Assembly (NCBI GenBank): GCA_945859605.1
Contig: OX243827.1
Coordinates: 23,386,417-23,450,416 of the forward strand
DNA from: Lumbricus rubellus
Taxonomy: Eukaryota > Annelida > Clitellata > Crassiclitellata > Lumbricidae
Direction of reading: 5' to 3'
DNA length: 64,000 nucleotides
The translations under genes were made by a program, and so were the position numbers. Below the pieces are notes generated by a model, which searched no databases, had not been told where the DNA came from, and worked only from the letters and a program-made list of their open reading frames with translations. How positions within the stretch are numbered: the stretch's first letter is position 1; each line of letters opens with the position of its first letter. Below, piece by piece: positions 10,914 through 24,200 of this stretch.

Positions 10914-11006
10914 GGTTATTTACGCGGCGGCTTGAAGCGAATTTGAACCTGCAAACTTCCAGCCCCATGCAAGGCACCGAACATACCACTACACTACCAC
11001 TGCACC
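10914..11006 (-). repeat. tRNA-derived SINE head, decayed copy
   Basis: Read on the minus strand, GTGCAGTGGTAGTGTAGTGG is followed by GGTTCAAATTC, similar to pol III A and B boxes, and by the same GCCGCGTAA segment found after the B box of the copies at 22136 and 30680. A microsatellite follows its truncated end, as is common for retroposons. Confidence 0.6.
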
Positions 11007-11559
11007 TGTGTGCATTAGGGTGCAGTGAAAAAACTTTTTCTCGAATTTCAACAAGGCTGGGCGATAGAAAGTTGTCAATGTACATCAGAAGTAATCTGTG
11101 AAATTAAAGCAGCGATTGTTATAGATCTTTTACCTCCCCAACCACTTTGCAGGTAGGGTGGGTCATAACGAGTAACTCGTGTATTTGAAATTTTACCATC
11201 TTTGCAGTGTTATATTGTTGACTAAATGTAGGCTGTCAAAAATTTCCTCCTGCATTTTATGTTACCATGTTGCTTGTAGATTTAAGAAATATTTCGAAAA
11301 AGCCTTGTGAAATTAATAATGGACAGTTTGGACACACCAGAGTTGAACAAAATCACAAAAGAAATGGCAAAGCAATAACACAAGACATATAAAATTGAAG
11401 AAAAAACCATTATGTTGTAGACGTTACACACATGCAGTGTCGCACACTCACGATCTCACAGTCGCACATGACTGACTAATAGTGAATATTGAGTAATTGA
11501 CATATCAAAATGTTCCGGGATTGTTCCCTATTACCCAATACTCAATAGGGCCAACATCC

Positions 11560-14500
11560 CATTACCCAACACAATACTCCGATTTCGTGTTGAATACTGG
11601 CATAATAGTTATAGCCTCCAGTCGCGCTCTTATGAAACCATCTCTCGATGTATTACCGCATACAGCTGACGATGCCTCTGTTACCAACTTTATGCAGCGT
11701 TCCACAGTTTGGGTGTGACAAGGGAATCTTGGAAAGTTGATCAGTGGCGATTCCTTACATTTCACAAAAGCTGTGATATCAACGTCAGAAATATTGGCTG
11801 TTATCTTTGGTTCAGTTACGTGACATGATTGCCAGTCTATTAGTTTCGTACAATCTTCAGCATTGCAGTTGAATTCTGGCACTTTGAATAGCCTACTCGT
11901 ACGGCGATTTTGGCAGTATATTGTTCACTCCTGGCTTTCAATATTCGACGCAAACCTAATTCGCGGATATGTTTTCTGTCATCGGTAATTATCATTCCAA
12001 GTAGCAGATTTTCTGGGTCACCAAAGTAGGGGAGAGTATGCACCCTTGATCCTATTTTGCTACTTTTCTCATTTACTGGGATTTTTTAAACATTTTTGAA
12101 TTGTGCTCGAATGTGTGTAATAGGCAATTTTATTTCCAATGTAACCTTGTATTTATTGTTTTATAATAACATCACGTTGAAATGTTTAATGATAAAAACC
12201 AAAGTTACTCATATGGGATCAAGGGTGCATACATGTATGCACCCTTGATCCCATATGCATGCACCCTTGATCCTATGTGTGTTCTCTTGATTCTAGTGCT
12301 GGTTTAAGTGACAAAAAATATGCTTTTCCATTTGCATATAATATTTTAATGTTTAATACAAAAGCAAAGTAAATTAGACTTTATTCTAGTAAAAAAGATG
12401 ACACTACCGACAATCCGACATGCAATACTTAACATGCATGGGCCAACAATTCCTTAAACAGCTAATTAGCAGTCAAACGCTAACAGTTACTTGTATAAAA
12501 AACCTAGGTCTACTAAAGACAATTTAAGGCTGAAACTTCAAAAGCGACAATCAACATTTAACATGCATGAATAATGAATATTCAAACATTAACTCAAGTT
12601 AAAATCAGTGAACGAGAACGGAGATGTGATCTGTCGACCAATGCGCTGTGTTCCCCCCCCATTATGATCGGATCAGAAAGTTTCTTAATGATATCCTCAA
12701 CTTGAATCGGATAGGATCTCGAGTTCTCAGGGATAACAAATCTGTCCAGTTCATGCCGATCAAACTTGGATGCCTCTTTGTCAAGATAGGTGACGTTCAC
12801 TTCTCAGTCTTTGGAAACAGGACTGTCAACCCGTGCTGCAAAATGGAACGCGTTCTTCTGTCCTTTAAGCTGTACAACCACAGTCTCCCTGTTCTAGCTT
12901 TCCAGGCTGAACATTTCCATTTTCCTCGTATAGTCACTGTCCATCATATCAATATCATCTGCGCTGGTCAGATGATTGAGATCCGAGAAATCGAAGATCG
13001 AGATGTTCATCATCCATGTTTTTTTCAAGATCTTCATCGCTGGTGTCACTCATCTCCGCAAAACGAATTCTCCTGCTGCATGATTTTTTGGGCTTCAAGG
13101 ACTGCTGCCACAGCTGCCTGCATGTCTTCTTCTGATGTCTGACCTCTTGGACAGTCTTGGTGGCCTATCTGTCTTAACGCTTTTTGCGATAAACCATTTT
13201 GAGGTGCTGCAACAATAAGTACAAATTATTTTAATAACTTATATTTTATTTTATTCTATTTTTACTGTTACAGTAGGCCAAGTCTAAAAAGCATCAGCTT
13301 AACTGCTAACAGTTTAGCATGGATGAACAATAGATAATTTTTCTATGCAATATGAATATGCACCCATGATCCCATGATCAATGCACCCTTGATCCCATAG
13401 GATCAAGGGTGCATACGCACATAGGGATCAAGGGTGCAACACCCTACCATGTTCACAAAATGCATCATAACTTTTTCTAGACATCATCTGCAGCCACGCA
13501 AAATTGTTCGAACGATACTTAAACGAATTATATGCAAAACGACACCAAAGACATTACTCACCTAGCACAAATATCGAAACTATGAGGTTCGTCAAAATGG
13601 TAAAAAATTTACTTTTCACGTCTAAAATCCAACTTTTGCTATAAAAATAAAACAACGCCTTGTTTACTTTCTGAAACACAGCTGAGGATGTTAAATGCGT
13701 ATATGCAATAGTCTGGTTCTCTGCTCGGAGATATTAAGTAAGTGAGAACGGAGAAAACCTATTAGGATCAAGGGTGCATTAGGATCAAGGGTGCATATAC
13801 TTTCCTCTATCCGTTGCGATTAAGTGTTGCATTGACAACCTTCCTCAAATCGTCGGGTAGATATCTTGACAGATGATTTGTTTGCCACAGATGTCTTGAC
13901 CCATCCTTGCAAGATGGCTTACTTTTTATTGAGAACCACATTTGATCATAAACTGTGACGACATAGGCTAATTGTTGCGCCAGAGTTTTCAAACTGTCTG
14001 ATGGATCTGCAGTGGGAACATACAAACGCAATAACCTATCTGCAGTCGTCAGCCATCTTGAATGATTCATTGCTCCAGGTGCTCTCTTTGACAGAGCTAA
14101 TGGACAATGACCACTGGATACGGCGTTTGTAATCTCCAACAAATACTACTGGTCGGTGCTTAGTTCACTAATATTAGCCTAACATCCGGTAAATTCACTG
14201 GAATCTTTTCGAATTCAGAAATTGGCAATTCCTCACAGTTTGATAACGCTTTGCCGATCGGACCAGAAAATGCACGCGGGCCACTTGTTGGTCCATCAAG
14301 ATGTTGCAGCAAGTGACGAAGTGGCAACTCATTGCAATGCAGATGGCATACGAGCCACTGCAGTGGCTTCTGAAGTCCAAGTTCCAACAATCGTATTACT
14401 ACACCGTTTTTTCCCTGTATTAACGTTAGTGCCATCACACCCAACAGCGACAACTTTATCGACAGCTATCTTGTTCAAAAAAAGAAAATCAGTTATACTT

Positions 14501-14865
14501 GACATTATGTCTTTTGCAGTTCCGGACTTTGGTGTCACATGGCCAAGGTAAGAAGATCCTTGTTCTTGGAGTAAGGAATAATGTTCTTCGGTTACAGTTC
14601 TGCGATAATATTTACAATTATCTTCACTGTTAACCATTGTCTTATCTTTGCGACCGTCAACATATATTCCACAAAGATCTTCAGAGATTTGTTTATATTG
14701 CAGCTGCTTCCTTTTCTTTCTTCGCTCTCTTCTTACTTTGCTGGGGTCAATGACGTTGCGACAATCACCTGCACTAACTAGTCCAAAGTCTTGCAGCACA
14801 CCAGATACCATATGTCTGTCACATGCCCTGGCTAGTGCTAGAACGTCTTGGAGCACAAGCACGTG
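11560..14865 (-). pseudogene. Broken transposase-like gene
   Basis: Minus-strand segments in order are 14862 to about 14405, about 14453 to 14160, 14142 to 13810, then after the nested insertion 12026 to about 11562. Visible words include AVGCDGTNVNTG, LQWLVCHLHCNELPLRHL, NHSRWLTTADRLLRLY and GDPENLLLGM. CDGTNVNTG may be part of an RNase H-like catalytic fold. A frameshift lies at an A6 run near 14405-14411 and the last part shifts frame again near 11880. I recognise this as a family spread through invertebrate genomes, probably transposon-encoded, without a confident name. Confidence 0.65.
12029..13807. mobile_element. Nested TA-flanked transposon rich in GCACCCTTGATCC
   Basis: The ends are GGGGAGAGTATGCACCC and, inverted, GAGGAAAGTATATGCACCC. 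TA is on both sides (12027-12028 and 13808-13809). Removing it restores the reading frame of the interrupted transposase at a Gly-Tyr junction, which fixes the boundaries. The motif TGCACCCTTGATCC recurs about nine times in both orientations. A minus-strand frame at 12594-12800 (68 aa, ending near AN-rich flanks) and neighbouring minus-strand sequence look like an eroded transposon protein of unknown type. TA targets suggest the Tc1/mariner/pogo group. Confidence 0.8.
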
Positions 14866-15724
14866 CTTTTGGAGTCAGAGTCATTGCTTCAATCAAAACT
14901 TCACTGCTCTACCCAGTGCCACTGTGCCCAGTCTGCCCACATTGTTCTTCACTGTCTTCGTTACGACTCCCCCTACCTACAAAGTCGTTGGGGAGGTGAA
15001 AGATCTATTATAATAGCTGCAAAAATGGTTGCACATTACCTCTAATGTATAGTGACAACTTTCCCTCGCTCTTATAATTATTCAATGCAGTTGAAGGGGT
15101 TGGTGCAATAACCAGTAAGTCTAATTACCTGGTTATTGTGAAAGTTAGCTTAAAATGCTCCTGACATAGACGCGCATCTATGGTGTAAATTTCAAGCTGG
15201 TAGCTGCAAAATTAAGTGAGTAGGTAGGACAATAACCAGGCAAGTAAAAAATACCTGCATTGAGAATTTTCGCATTCCTGTGCCATGATTTCGTGCATAA
15301 ATGAGATAAGTCAACAAACCCGGTTATTGCACGAAAGATCGTAGCCTCTCGGTTGCGATTTTCGAGCGGTAAGTGAACAAACCTGATTCTTGCACGCAGC
15401 CATAAGCCAGTTAAATACGGTACGTTATTGGATGCATTAACGAAGTAAGTCATGGAATAATAACCATATTCTGGCACTAGATCTATGCGAGTTATTCGTT
15501 ACGACTCCTCCTACCTACAAAGTCGTTGGGGAGGTGAAAGATCTATTACAATCGCTGCAAAAATGGTTGCACATTACTTCTAATATATAGTGTCAACTTT
15601 CCCTTGCTCGGGCCTGTTGAAATAAACCAAAAAATATAATGACCATTACATTCACTGCACCCTAGTGTGCATGCTCCCGAAATAGTTATTGAGCTGTCTG
15701 CATCACCAATGCATTACATGTATG

Positions 15725-16526
15725 CAGTGGCGTAGCCAGACCTCTTTTCAAGAGGAGGCACAAGAGGAGGCAAAATGTACCCATGGAGCAAACAAGAGGA
15801 GGCAAAATTTATCCATGGAGCAATAGACGAAAATCGTAGACTTTTTTCCTGACGACCTTTTTTTTAGGTATAAAAAACGGTATAACGGTTAAACCCTAGT
15901 TTACGTTGCTAAATTATTTTACATTGTTGCTTTAAAATGGAAGCTGCAGGGATTGATGAGAATGATTTCTTGCCTAAATGGAAGTTTGATTAAATAGAAG
16001 TTGGATGATGGAAATAATTGTTTCCGTAAGTATATAAAGTTGGATTGATGAAACTAGGTCTTTTCTTCAAGAGAAGCTTCGTTACTAATTATAACTAATA
16101 ACCATAGGCGTTATTACTAATAACCTGTCGTTACCTGTGTATTTCTTCGCTGGCTTTTGGCTGGCAAAAGATAGCACAATCTGTCGAAGTTTCTTATTTG
16201 GCGGCCCCGCAGACATAATAATGACTATTGACGAATTGACGAATGAGTCGGAATGACGATAATACACAATAATTCGATTAGTACAATTTACTTGAAAAAT
16301 ACTGAAGTTAGGCGTTTGTTACCGGAAACGAAAACTGTGTCTGTGTGTCAGGAAATAGTATACGCCGTACGGTACAACATTCGCTTGAACAGTGCAGTAA
16401 GTAAGTAAATTGCATCATTTGCATGCAGATTTGTATGGCGATGGAGTTCGGGCAAGAGGAGGCAAATACGGGAAAATCCAAGAGGAGGCAACTGCCTCCT
16501 CCTGCCTTCATGTGGCTACGCCTATG
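15725..16526. mobile_element. hAT-type non-autonomous element (802 bp)
   Basis: The left end CAGTGGCGTAGCCAGA and right end TGGCTACGCCTATG are inverted partners. The duplication CATGTATG flanks both sides (15717-15724, 16527-16534). AAGAGGAGGCAA words occur near both ends and may be subterminal binding repeats. Frames inside are short and not recognisable. Confidence 0.88.
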
Positions 16527-16799
16527 CATGTATGCTTTCAGGGTGAGAATTTCTTGGGGTTTCAACCCAACCCCCCCCCCCAGCGGCCTTTCTCAGAGCC
16601 CCATAGTAAAATCTGTTTTTACACCCCAATTCCAAGTGGATAATAGTCCAACCCCCCCCCGTTATTTTTTCACAATTCTCACCCTGCAGGCTGCCTGCTA
16701 TCCTGTCTGAAGTTGGTGTCTAAGAAACTACGGTAGTTTTACGGCCTTATACAGAAAATGCACTTTATTTATCCCCATAGACTATGACCCAACTCCAGT

Positions 16800-17122
16800 C
16801 AGGGGCGGATCCAGGGGAGGGCCAATCCGGCCATGGCCCCCCATTTAGAAATGCCATGTATCGCGGCCCCCCCCCCATTTGGTTTCAGCGGCTGCTGAAT
16901 TGGTATGTTTTTCCCAAAAATTTGGCCGGATGACTAAAAAAAAAAGGTCATCAACTTTTTTGGCGGATGAAATGGTATGTTTTTCCCAAAAATTTGGCCG
17001 GATGACTAAAAAAAAAAAAAAAAGGTCATCAACTTTTTTGGCGGATGCGAATTTTTTGCCCCAGACCCAAGGTGTCAAGAATTTTTTGGCCCCCCCGTCC
17101 AAAATTTCTGTATCCGCCCTTG
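16800..17122. mobile_element. hAT-type MITE with internal 75-bp duplication
   Basis: Ends are CAGGGGCGGATCCAGG and TGTATCCGCCCTTG. The duplication ACTCCAGT is at 16792-16799 and 17123-17130. An internal unit of about 70-75 bp (ATGGTATGTTTTTCCCAAAA... to GGCGGATG) occurs twice, at about 16900-16968 and 16972-17047, differing in poly-A length. Confidence 0.9.
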
Positions 17123-17130
17123 ACTCCAGT

Positions 17131-18223
17131 CATTATGAATGGAATATGACGACGTCCTTTTTGGACGACCCCCAGCTACCAAACGCAGATGATGGCATTA
17201 GGAAAAATCCACTTCGACATTATGGCGAACATTGGAAGGCTCTTTACAACCCTAATGGACGCCCGAAACAAAACAAGTCTCTTAAATTTCACAATATTCA
17301 GCCAGCCTGTGTCCAACCAAAAACTGTGATTTCCAAGTGAAATATTACTGTTTCTGGACGCCTTGGCTATCACTAAAGTAAGCATTACCAGTGGCTCCCA
17401 AGCTTAGAACTTCATAGCACGACATCGTTACTAGAATTAAATCAACAGCACCAGGCCTTATTGGTTCATTTATCTTTCTTTCAGTTAATCCCTTGGCTGA
17501 TACAATAGTCTGATGCACAAAACATTTATTGCTAGGATGTAACATAGTATGCTTTAACAGTGCTTATTGCATGTCTGTACTACTCTGTAGGCTACCCCAA
17601 AGTGTGATTCATCATCATAACGATCCGTGGGTTGAAAGCCTGGAGGTGTCCAACGTGCAGTGCACCATCAGTTTCCACAACCTCTGATCGTGTGCAGAAA
17701 CTGCAGATAAACTCAAACTATACAGAGCTCAACTGGCTAATAACAATTATACTTACCTATTTACTTGTTTCTTTATTTTAATAAAGAGCAATGTTCCTTT
17801 CAGTCACATTGGAAAAACTTTCCCACTACTTCAAGCTTTTAAGAAAATGGTCAACATGTGTTTTTGGTCAACTCCGATAATTAATCTGTTACTATCAAAT
17901 TTTTACGGAAAAATTTGCACAAACACAATCCAGAACATGGCCTATCAGTACAAGTTCATGGCACCCAGGTTGGGAAGCAGTGGTTTATTTGAACACGTAA
18001 TTCAAAATAAACACGAAACAGTGTATTAAACCATTTTTATTTCGCTCATAATATTCTGCAGCGAGAGATGACACACCTGTTCACAAGTTGAGAACATTCT
18101 GACCCCCATACTTCACGACCTGCTATAGAGTACCAATCCTGTATGTCTACACCAATCGATTTGCTCATTCATCCTACAGAAGATTGAATTTTGTATCCGT
18201 GGAATGCTGTCATCAAATCTCCT
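17131..18223. other. 3' flank of NSA2, no further gene
   Basis: No second gene recognised. For NSA2 on the minus strand, a polyadenylation signal AATAAA is present as TTTATT at 18037-18042, about 180 bp past the stop codon. Frames here are short and unlike known proteins. Confidence 0.5.
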
Positions 18224-21200
18224 TTAAACCATCAGAACCGCATTGATGCATCCGTCGTTTTCCGGATTGTTCGTCACCTGAGCGTATTTCCCTGTCACAA
18301 GATGAAGAAAATTCAATTTACCCGCAGAAACAAGCAAATATAACATAAAACACAATTACAATTATCAATACTAGGTTTTATATATTGCCCCTTTGACGTA
18401 ATCTACTATTTTACCCGATTCACAATAAGAAATTCATATTATAACAACGTCATCAAAAACCTTATTAATTCTGTTGTAATACGTGTCAAAATATTAATCA
18501 CAGCACACACAAAATCATAGGTCAAGATCACTGCATGACAGACATGAAAAGTAAAAGTCACACTAAGACTAGCAAAAAGTCTGAAATTTGGATGCATGAT
18601 CCAGGAGGCTTGACTAAGATACTTTCTATTATTAAGTATCTGCTTCATATCACGTAAATACTGGTATATTACTCTAAAATTGAAACTCAACTGTGGATAA
18701 TCTATTACAAAATTTATGACAAAACTCACCCCAAACGACCTTTCCACTTGTTGTCACGAGACCCAACTCACTGACATTCACCTACAGAACAGGAAATCTT
18801 GCAAAATCAAACAAACATGAGAGCAACACAGTGTTTAACCAATTCACCGGCCATGAAAGCCACCATAATAGTCATCTATAAGAAGACATCTTTCCTATTG
18901 TGAATTCCTCACGAATGCAGAAAAGCTCTGCATCCCAAAACTTGGTAAAAAACCAATAGTAATTTGAAACTAAATAAACAACACAATACAAAATCAAGGT
19001 ACCGTAAAAGAAACTAACCCCAGATAATCAACTACGAAATAATCTTCAAATAAATCTGCACAATGAAATGGTAGTCCACCACTGAGGCCTGAGAGTACTG
19101 CCAGTCCTATGCTCTGATAAGAGGGTTACATCATTCACCTTATTTCAGACAAAGCATCATTAAACTAATCGAGCCTTTTCTGTGATCGGCCCAGTTGTCA
19201 GGAATGGGCTCTCACAGGAGTTACGCTGCTGAGAAGTCCCCTTGAAGAAGTGCTATATAAATTCTTGAATGAATCAGAGACAAGTGCAAAAAACCCGATA
19301 AATAATATATTATGCTACCACAAAAACCTTAGGTCGCACAAACAAAATTAAGAAAACCCTTACACGCTCGTAATCGCAAACTCTAAACTAAAGCACATTT
19401 AGAAAACGAAACAAGCGCTGTGTTTCTAGCCAGAGTCCAATGAGATAGGAGTCCAAAAAGAACAACAAATAACGTTAAGCACAAACTATTCATACAGTAC
19501 TTCTCAATACACACCTCAATCACCGTTCCCTTTGTCATGACGCCAAGAGACGTGAAAAGACTGGACGTCGGATTCTTCTTTACGCCGATGATCGGAAGCT
19601 GGAAGGTGGCCTTCAGCTCAGGATGTGTCACGTTGGCTTTGTTAAAACGCAAACCCTAGAAAGGTTGAGGAAGACAATGAAATTAAATTTTCAAATGTAC
19701 CGCACTCATCAATGTATCACTGGAAATCTTTTTAAAAAATTCAAGAGCGAAATTCAAACTAACTGGAAAAGACATCGAAATGCATGATTTCGCATTGAAG
19801 CAGTTCAGGAAACAAAACACCAAAATAATCATTTATTAACTGTCTTCTTCCATTGAAAATTCGGATAAAGAACCTTTTGCAGGGTTCCTAAAGGTGCCAC
19901 ATAAGATAAATTTAATAGATAAGCAAAATTACGCTTTCATATTTAACGATTGAAAACGAACTGCTTTGGTTTTCAAATTGCTTAAAAGTATATAATTTTA
20001 TTCTCTTCATCAAACCATAAAGACCACTGTTGCTAAGAACAACAGCGACTTTTGAAACATCACAGCTTCATACTTTCTCCAGTTGTGCTTGTCACAAGCA
20101 TGAAGTCCACATTAAATCAACTAAACAAAATCCTATCAGAGCATCATCAATATAAATAACTTGAATGCATGCAAAATTAAAGCAAATTTCAATCTCCAAC
20201 AATGCCACTGATATCGTATTACTTCGTATTCAAACTACGCATTCTTCTCTTCTTAGTGTCCAGAAGAAAAAATAATTAGTCACCTATTCCAGTGAACGCT
20301 AAAGTTTATAACTCACCATCGGCCGTATAAAACGCTCGAACTTCGGAGGCTTTCGAGTGAAACCTTCGCCGACGTAGCAGGCCTTTGTCACCATTCTCTT
20401 CCATGCCTTTCCTAAGAACAAATAACGGAAGTGTAATGGATGCAAAAAATCATAGGGAATGCCAATTTAATAATACACTATGCTGTATAATTAAAAATCT
20501 ACCATGCTGACATTTATAAACCACAATGACATTTATAAACCACAATGACATTTATAAACCACAATGATATTTATAAACCACAATGATATTTATAAACCAC
20601 AATATTTATAAACCACAATATTTATAAACCACAATGATATTTATAAACCACAATGATTTCCTTGATTTCTCAGTCTTAAATTAAAATGTCACAATTACAC
20701 GATTATGAACATCAACCAACATTTTGCGCATTATGACAACTCAATCAAAATCATCGTAGAGCAAGCACGACTTACTCCGGGTTTTTCCAGTCTTGATGAC
20801 CTTGAATGCGTCCGACTCGCTGACAGCATGCACTTTCGGCAATGGCACATTCCACTTGCCCTACAAGAATTATACAATCCACAATGTTAACCACTGCTTC
20901 TACCATTAAAACTGCTTTCAAAAATTTAACGTTACACCCATAATCGAACGCTTTATAGGAAAACCTTTGCTGAGAAGTTCCACATATCATCTGAAGGATG
21001 CTAACTCTGAATCTCAGAAACTCTTCAAAATAAAAAATTATAGATTTAAAAAAGTTAACATAGAAAAAACGAGACTTGTAAAAATTTCAGCAGTTAGATA
21101 TTTTGGAAAACCTTAAAGACATGCAATTCAATATTGCAATAGAACTACATAAATGTACATTGACCAGTATTCATCAGTATTCAGCTAGATGTTTCGGCAT

Positions 21201-24200
21201 GGCTTAAGAGCATACAACAGTATACGAAACTAGACATGTGGGACATTGTGGGTAAGCCTTACAAGTATATAAATGTGGTAAAAATATTTGGATATCGTAA
21301 ACCAGAAGTTAAGAACACGGCTGTAACTTCAAAGCAAGAAAGGAGACCAAACAGCATTTATCAGCATGTTGTAATGACATACCGCTTTCTCCTTTCGCTT
21401 CTGTTTGATGGTATTTGAGAGAACTTTAGCTTGGTTCTGCATTTCACGATCGAGCAGGAAATACGAGTTGACGCCTTTGTTGTCGTCATTTTCTGATTTC
21501 TGTTTCGTCTTTCTCTCGTCGTGCATCTTAATTCTGAACAACATTACGAATATTTAAAAAATAATAATAATAATAAGACGATTTATATAGCGCCGTAACA
21601 CAGCTGAGGTCGAAGGAAAGGGCGCTGTACACGTGTTCAAAAGTTATGGGAAATTATACGATTGTTTAAATAGATAACATAGATAAAAATGCAAGCTGTC
21701 TGACACGGTAATTGCCAAAATCGCAAGATTTTGCGATTAAATGACACGATTATTTACACTTATTCATAAAGCATAATTATTTTGAAGTATTTATTAAGGC
21801 TGACAAAAGTGCTTAGATGAAGCTGCTGTAAATAAAAGATATTGAATTGCATGCCAACTTGTAAGCAGCACACATTTTAAGTGGCTCATGGCATTGGACG
21901 TCTCAGAAAAGCATTTACGTAAATTCTTTGTTTCAAAACACTTCGGTCGACTTCACATTTAAATAAGATGAAATATCATTGTCAAAACGTTTTCATTGTT
22001 ATGCTGCCTATCCAAGAAATAATTCGATTGAGCAGTCTCATATACATGGAGTAAAACTGTGGCCTCAATAGAAGGAGGAGAGGACGCAACACACAACCCT
22101 GATCAAGCAGAAGAGCTAGCGTCTGCTGTCCAGCAGGGATGCGGTGGTGTATTCGTTGCCTTGGAGCCGCAAGGTTCGAATCCACCTCGCCGCGTAAGGA
22201 CCTTGGGCAAGTCCTTCACTCACAGTTGCTCAGCGCTTCGGCATGAAACTCTGATGCAGTGTCCGCTCTGCATTCGGGAGTGCCTCTGAGTAGAGAGAGA
22301 GCTTGAAGGGGCGCTATAACCAGTGCACATACAAACAAACATGATTGCTTGAAGGTAGGGTTGTCGCCAGGAAGATAACACAGTCGGATCAAATGGTCCA
22401 TTACAGCCTGCAGTCTACCACACTGCTGCCGAGGAAAGCCATACCATAACAAAAAACCAAGAATAAAACAACTCCTCACGTTTTCTTCATCTGTATCTTT
22501 TCAGCATGGCGCTGTTTGTTGTACAGCTTAGCCCTACAACGTAAAGTCATCAATCAATCAATCAATCAATATTACAGGAGTCGAATTTAACTGTTGGCAG
22601 CCATGGAAAGCATCCACACAAGGAACAATGAGATGCGCTGAAGGAAAAAACCCTGAGAACATTGAGCAAAACAATAAGTATTTACAAGAACACTAAGACG
22701 GAAAATTATCAATACCGCAAGGTGTATTGGAAAATAATTATATGTGATGGTCCAGGCAAAAATCGGTATTGTTGGAAATCACACAATAGAGATAATTAAG
22801 GATAATATTAGTGTGATCGTGCTTTCGGTTTCTGCACATAATTTAATCTAGAAATATGGGTTTTTAAATATATTTGATTTTAAATGGACATGCTCCAAGC
22901 ATATTTTAATGCTCGTTATATGCATATTGTTTCGTTTTTAACTAACCAAATTAATTAATTTAATAACTTTTTTCCTTGTATCTTGAGTTAGAATAAGGCT
23001 AGAGCAACAATTTTGTCACTTTGAAGCTCGAAACAAGATCTTTGACATGATGTATCAAACTCAATAAGTATATTTATAAAATCACCTTAATACTGGTTTT
23101 GGTGTGTGGCGACATATAATTAGTTTTCATCATCTTTACAGAATAAACGCTTTAACGTTTGAAAAAGTCAGAAATATTTTCCACATAGGCATACCTTATT
23201 CCTCGAAGTTTCTGTGCTTTGGCAGATCGTTCATGAGCCGATCTGGCTTCCTTTTTACGCCTAAAATACAGCACAATGAATTTTCTACAATGATACATAT
23301 TTTAAAATTAACAAATTAAAATTATTTATAAACGATTCCAAATTGGATGAAATTTAAGAACAATATCATGAGTCAATAAACTGAAATGCTAAGATTAAGT
23401 TAATCAATTAAAAAAATCAAGGACAAGAATATCACAAATTTAAAAAGTTTGAAAATCCATTCCTTAAATTAGACTGTCATAATACTACAAGATTAGCACT
23501 TTAACAGTGCTAAGTGAAAAATTAGGAAATATTTAAGAAAATTATGACAGCAAGGAATTTATGTAAAAAACAAAATCTCAAATGTAAAAACAATCGGCTT
23601 TACATTCGTTCTTCATAGTCAAATCTGCGACCCTGACGCTTGCGGTGAAGGTCAATATATTCGTTCTGAGGCTGAAAAGAACACAAACATTACTATTTTT
23701 AATATTCAAATTATAAGCCATCACGAATTCTAATCTGTAAAATGAATTAGTCAATTTTGTCACTCTAAATGAAGGCTAACTCTAACAAAGATTAAAGTCA
23801 ACCGGCTACTTTACTTCTTGTTAAAATGCTTGTGTCTACCACAGGCACTGCTTCTCATAAATTATTTACGATTTATCAACTTACTGCCCATTTCTAATCT
23901 GAGATTTACGTTCGCGTTTTTACCGGACCATGGTTAACATGTCTTCTCGCGCCCTGTTTATTCCGGTTGGTCTATATAACCGTCATTTTAGTTTATTAAC
24001 ACCTTTGTGGTTTACAAGGTCGTGCTAGTGTTGTTGACAACACAGTTTAATGCCCACAAATTCGGGTTACACTTAGAAAATCGACTTCAACAACAATAAC
24101 AGGATCATTATGTCCTGTATTCAGTTTAACTCTGAACAGTTTTTTCAGGAGTTCAGCAGCATTCAATAAAATTGTCTCCGAGAAATCGGGCTATTGTGTA

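Larger units (their letters stand above)
11016..15664 (-). mobile_element. DNA transposon with 8-bp TSD, carrying a broken transposase
   Basis: The ends are TAGGGTGCAGTGAA and TTCACTGCACCCTA, with inverted arms of roughly 170 bp (11016-11185 and 15495-15664). The host duplication GTGTGCAT lies at 11008-11015 and 15665-15672. The interior holds a minus-strand gene relic (about 11560-14865) interrupted by a second transposon at 12029-13807. A further partial copy of the right arm at about 14955-15060 means the right end is duplicated around a 430-bp segment. The 8-bp duplication suggests a hAT-like (or P-like) superfamily; the family is inferred. Confidence 0.8.

Noticed and set aside
10702..11101. 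Frames of Met-Tyr-Val-Cys repeats
   Set aside because: Produced by the (ATGT)n microsatellite.
13807..14862. Host gene made of minus-strand frames
   Set aside because: It lies between transposon ends with target duplication and is broken by a frameshift and a nested insertion.
22132..22210. tRNA gene suggested by the B box GGTTCGAATCC
   Set aside because: No acceptor-stem pairing; the segment is repeated at 30600-30680 with a common SINE body and tail.
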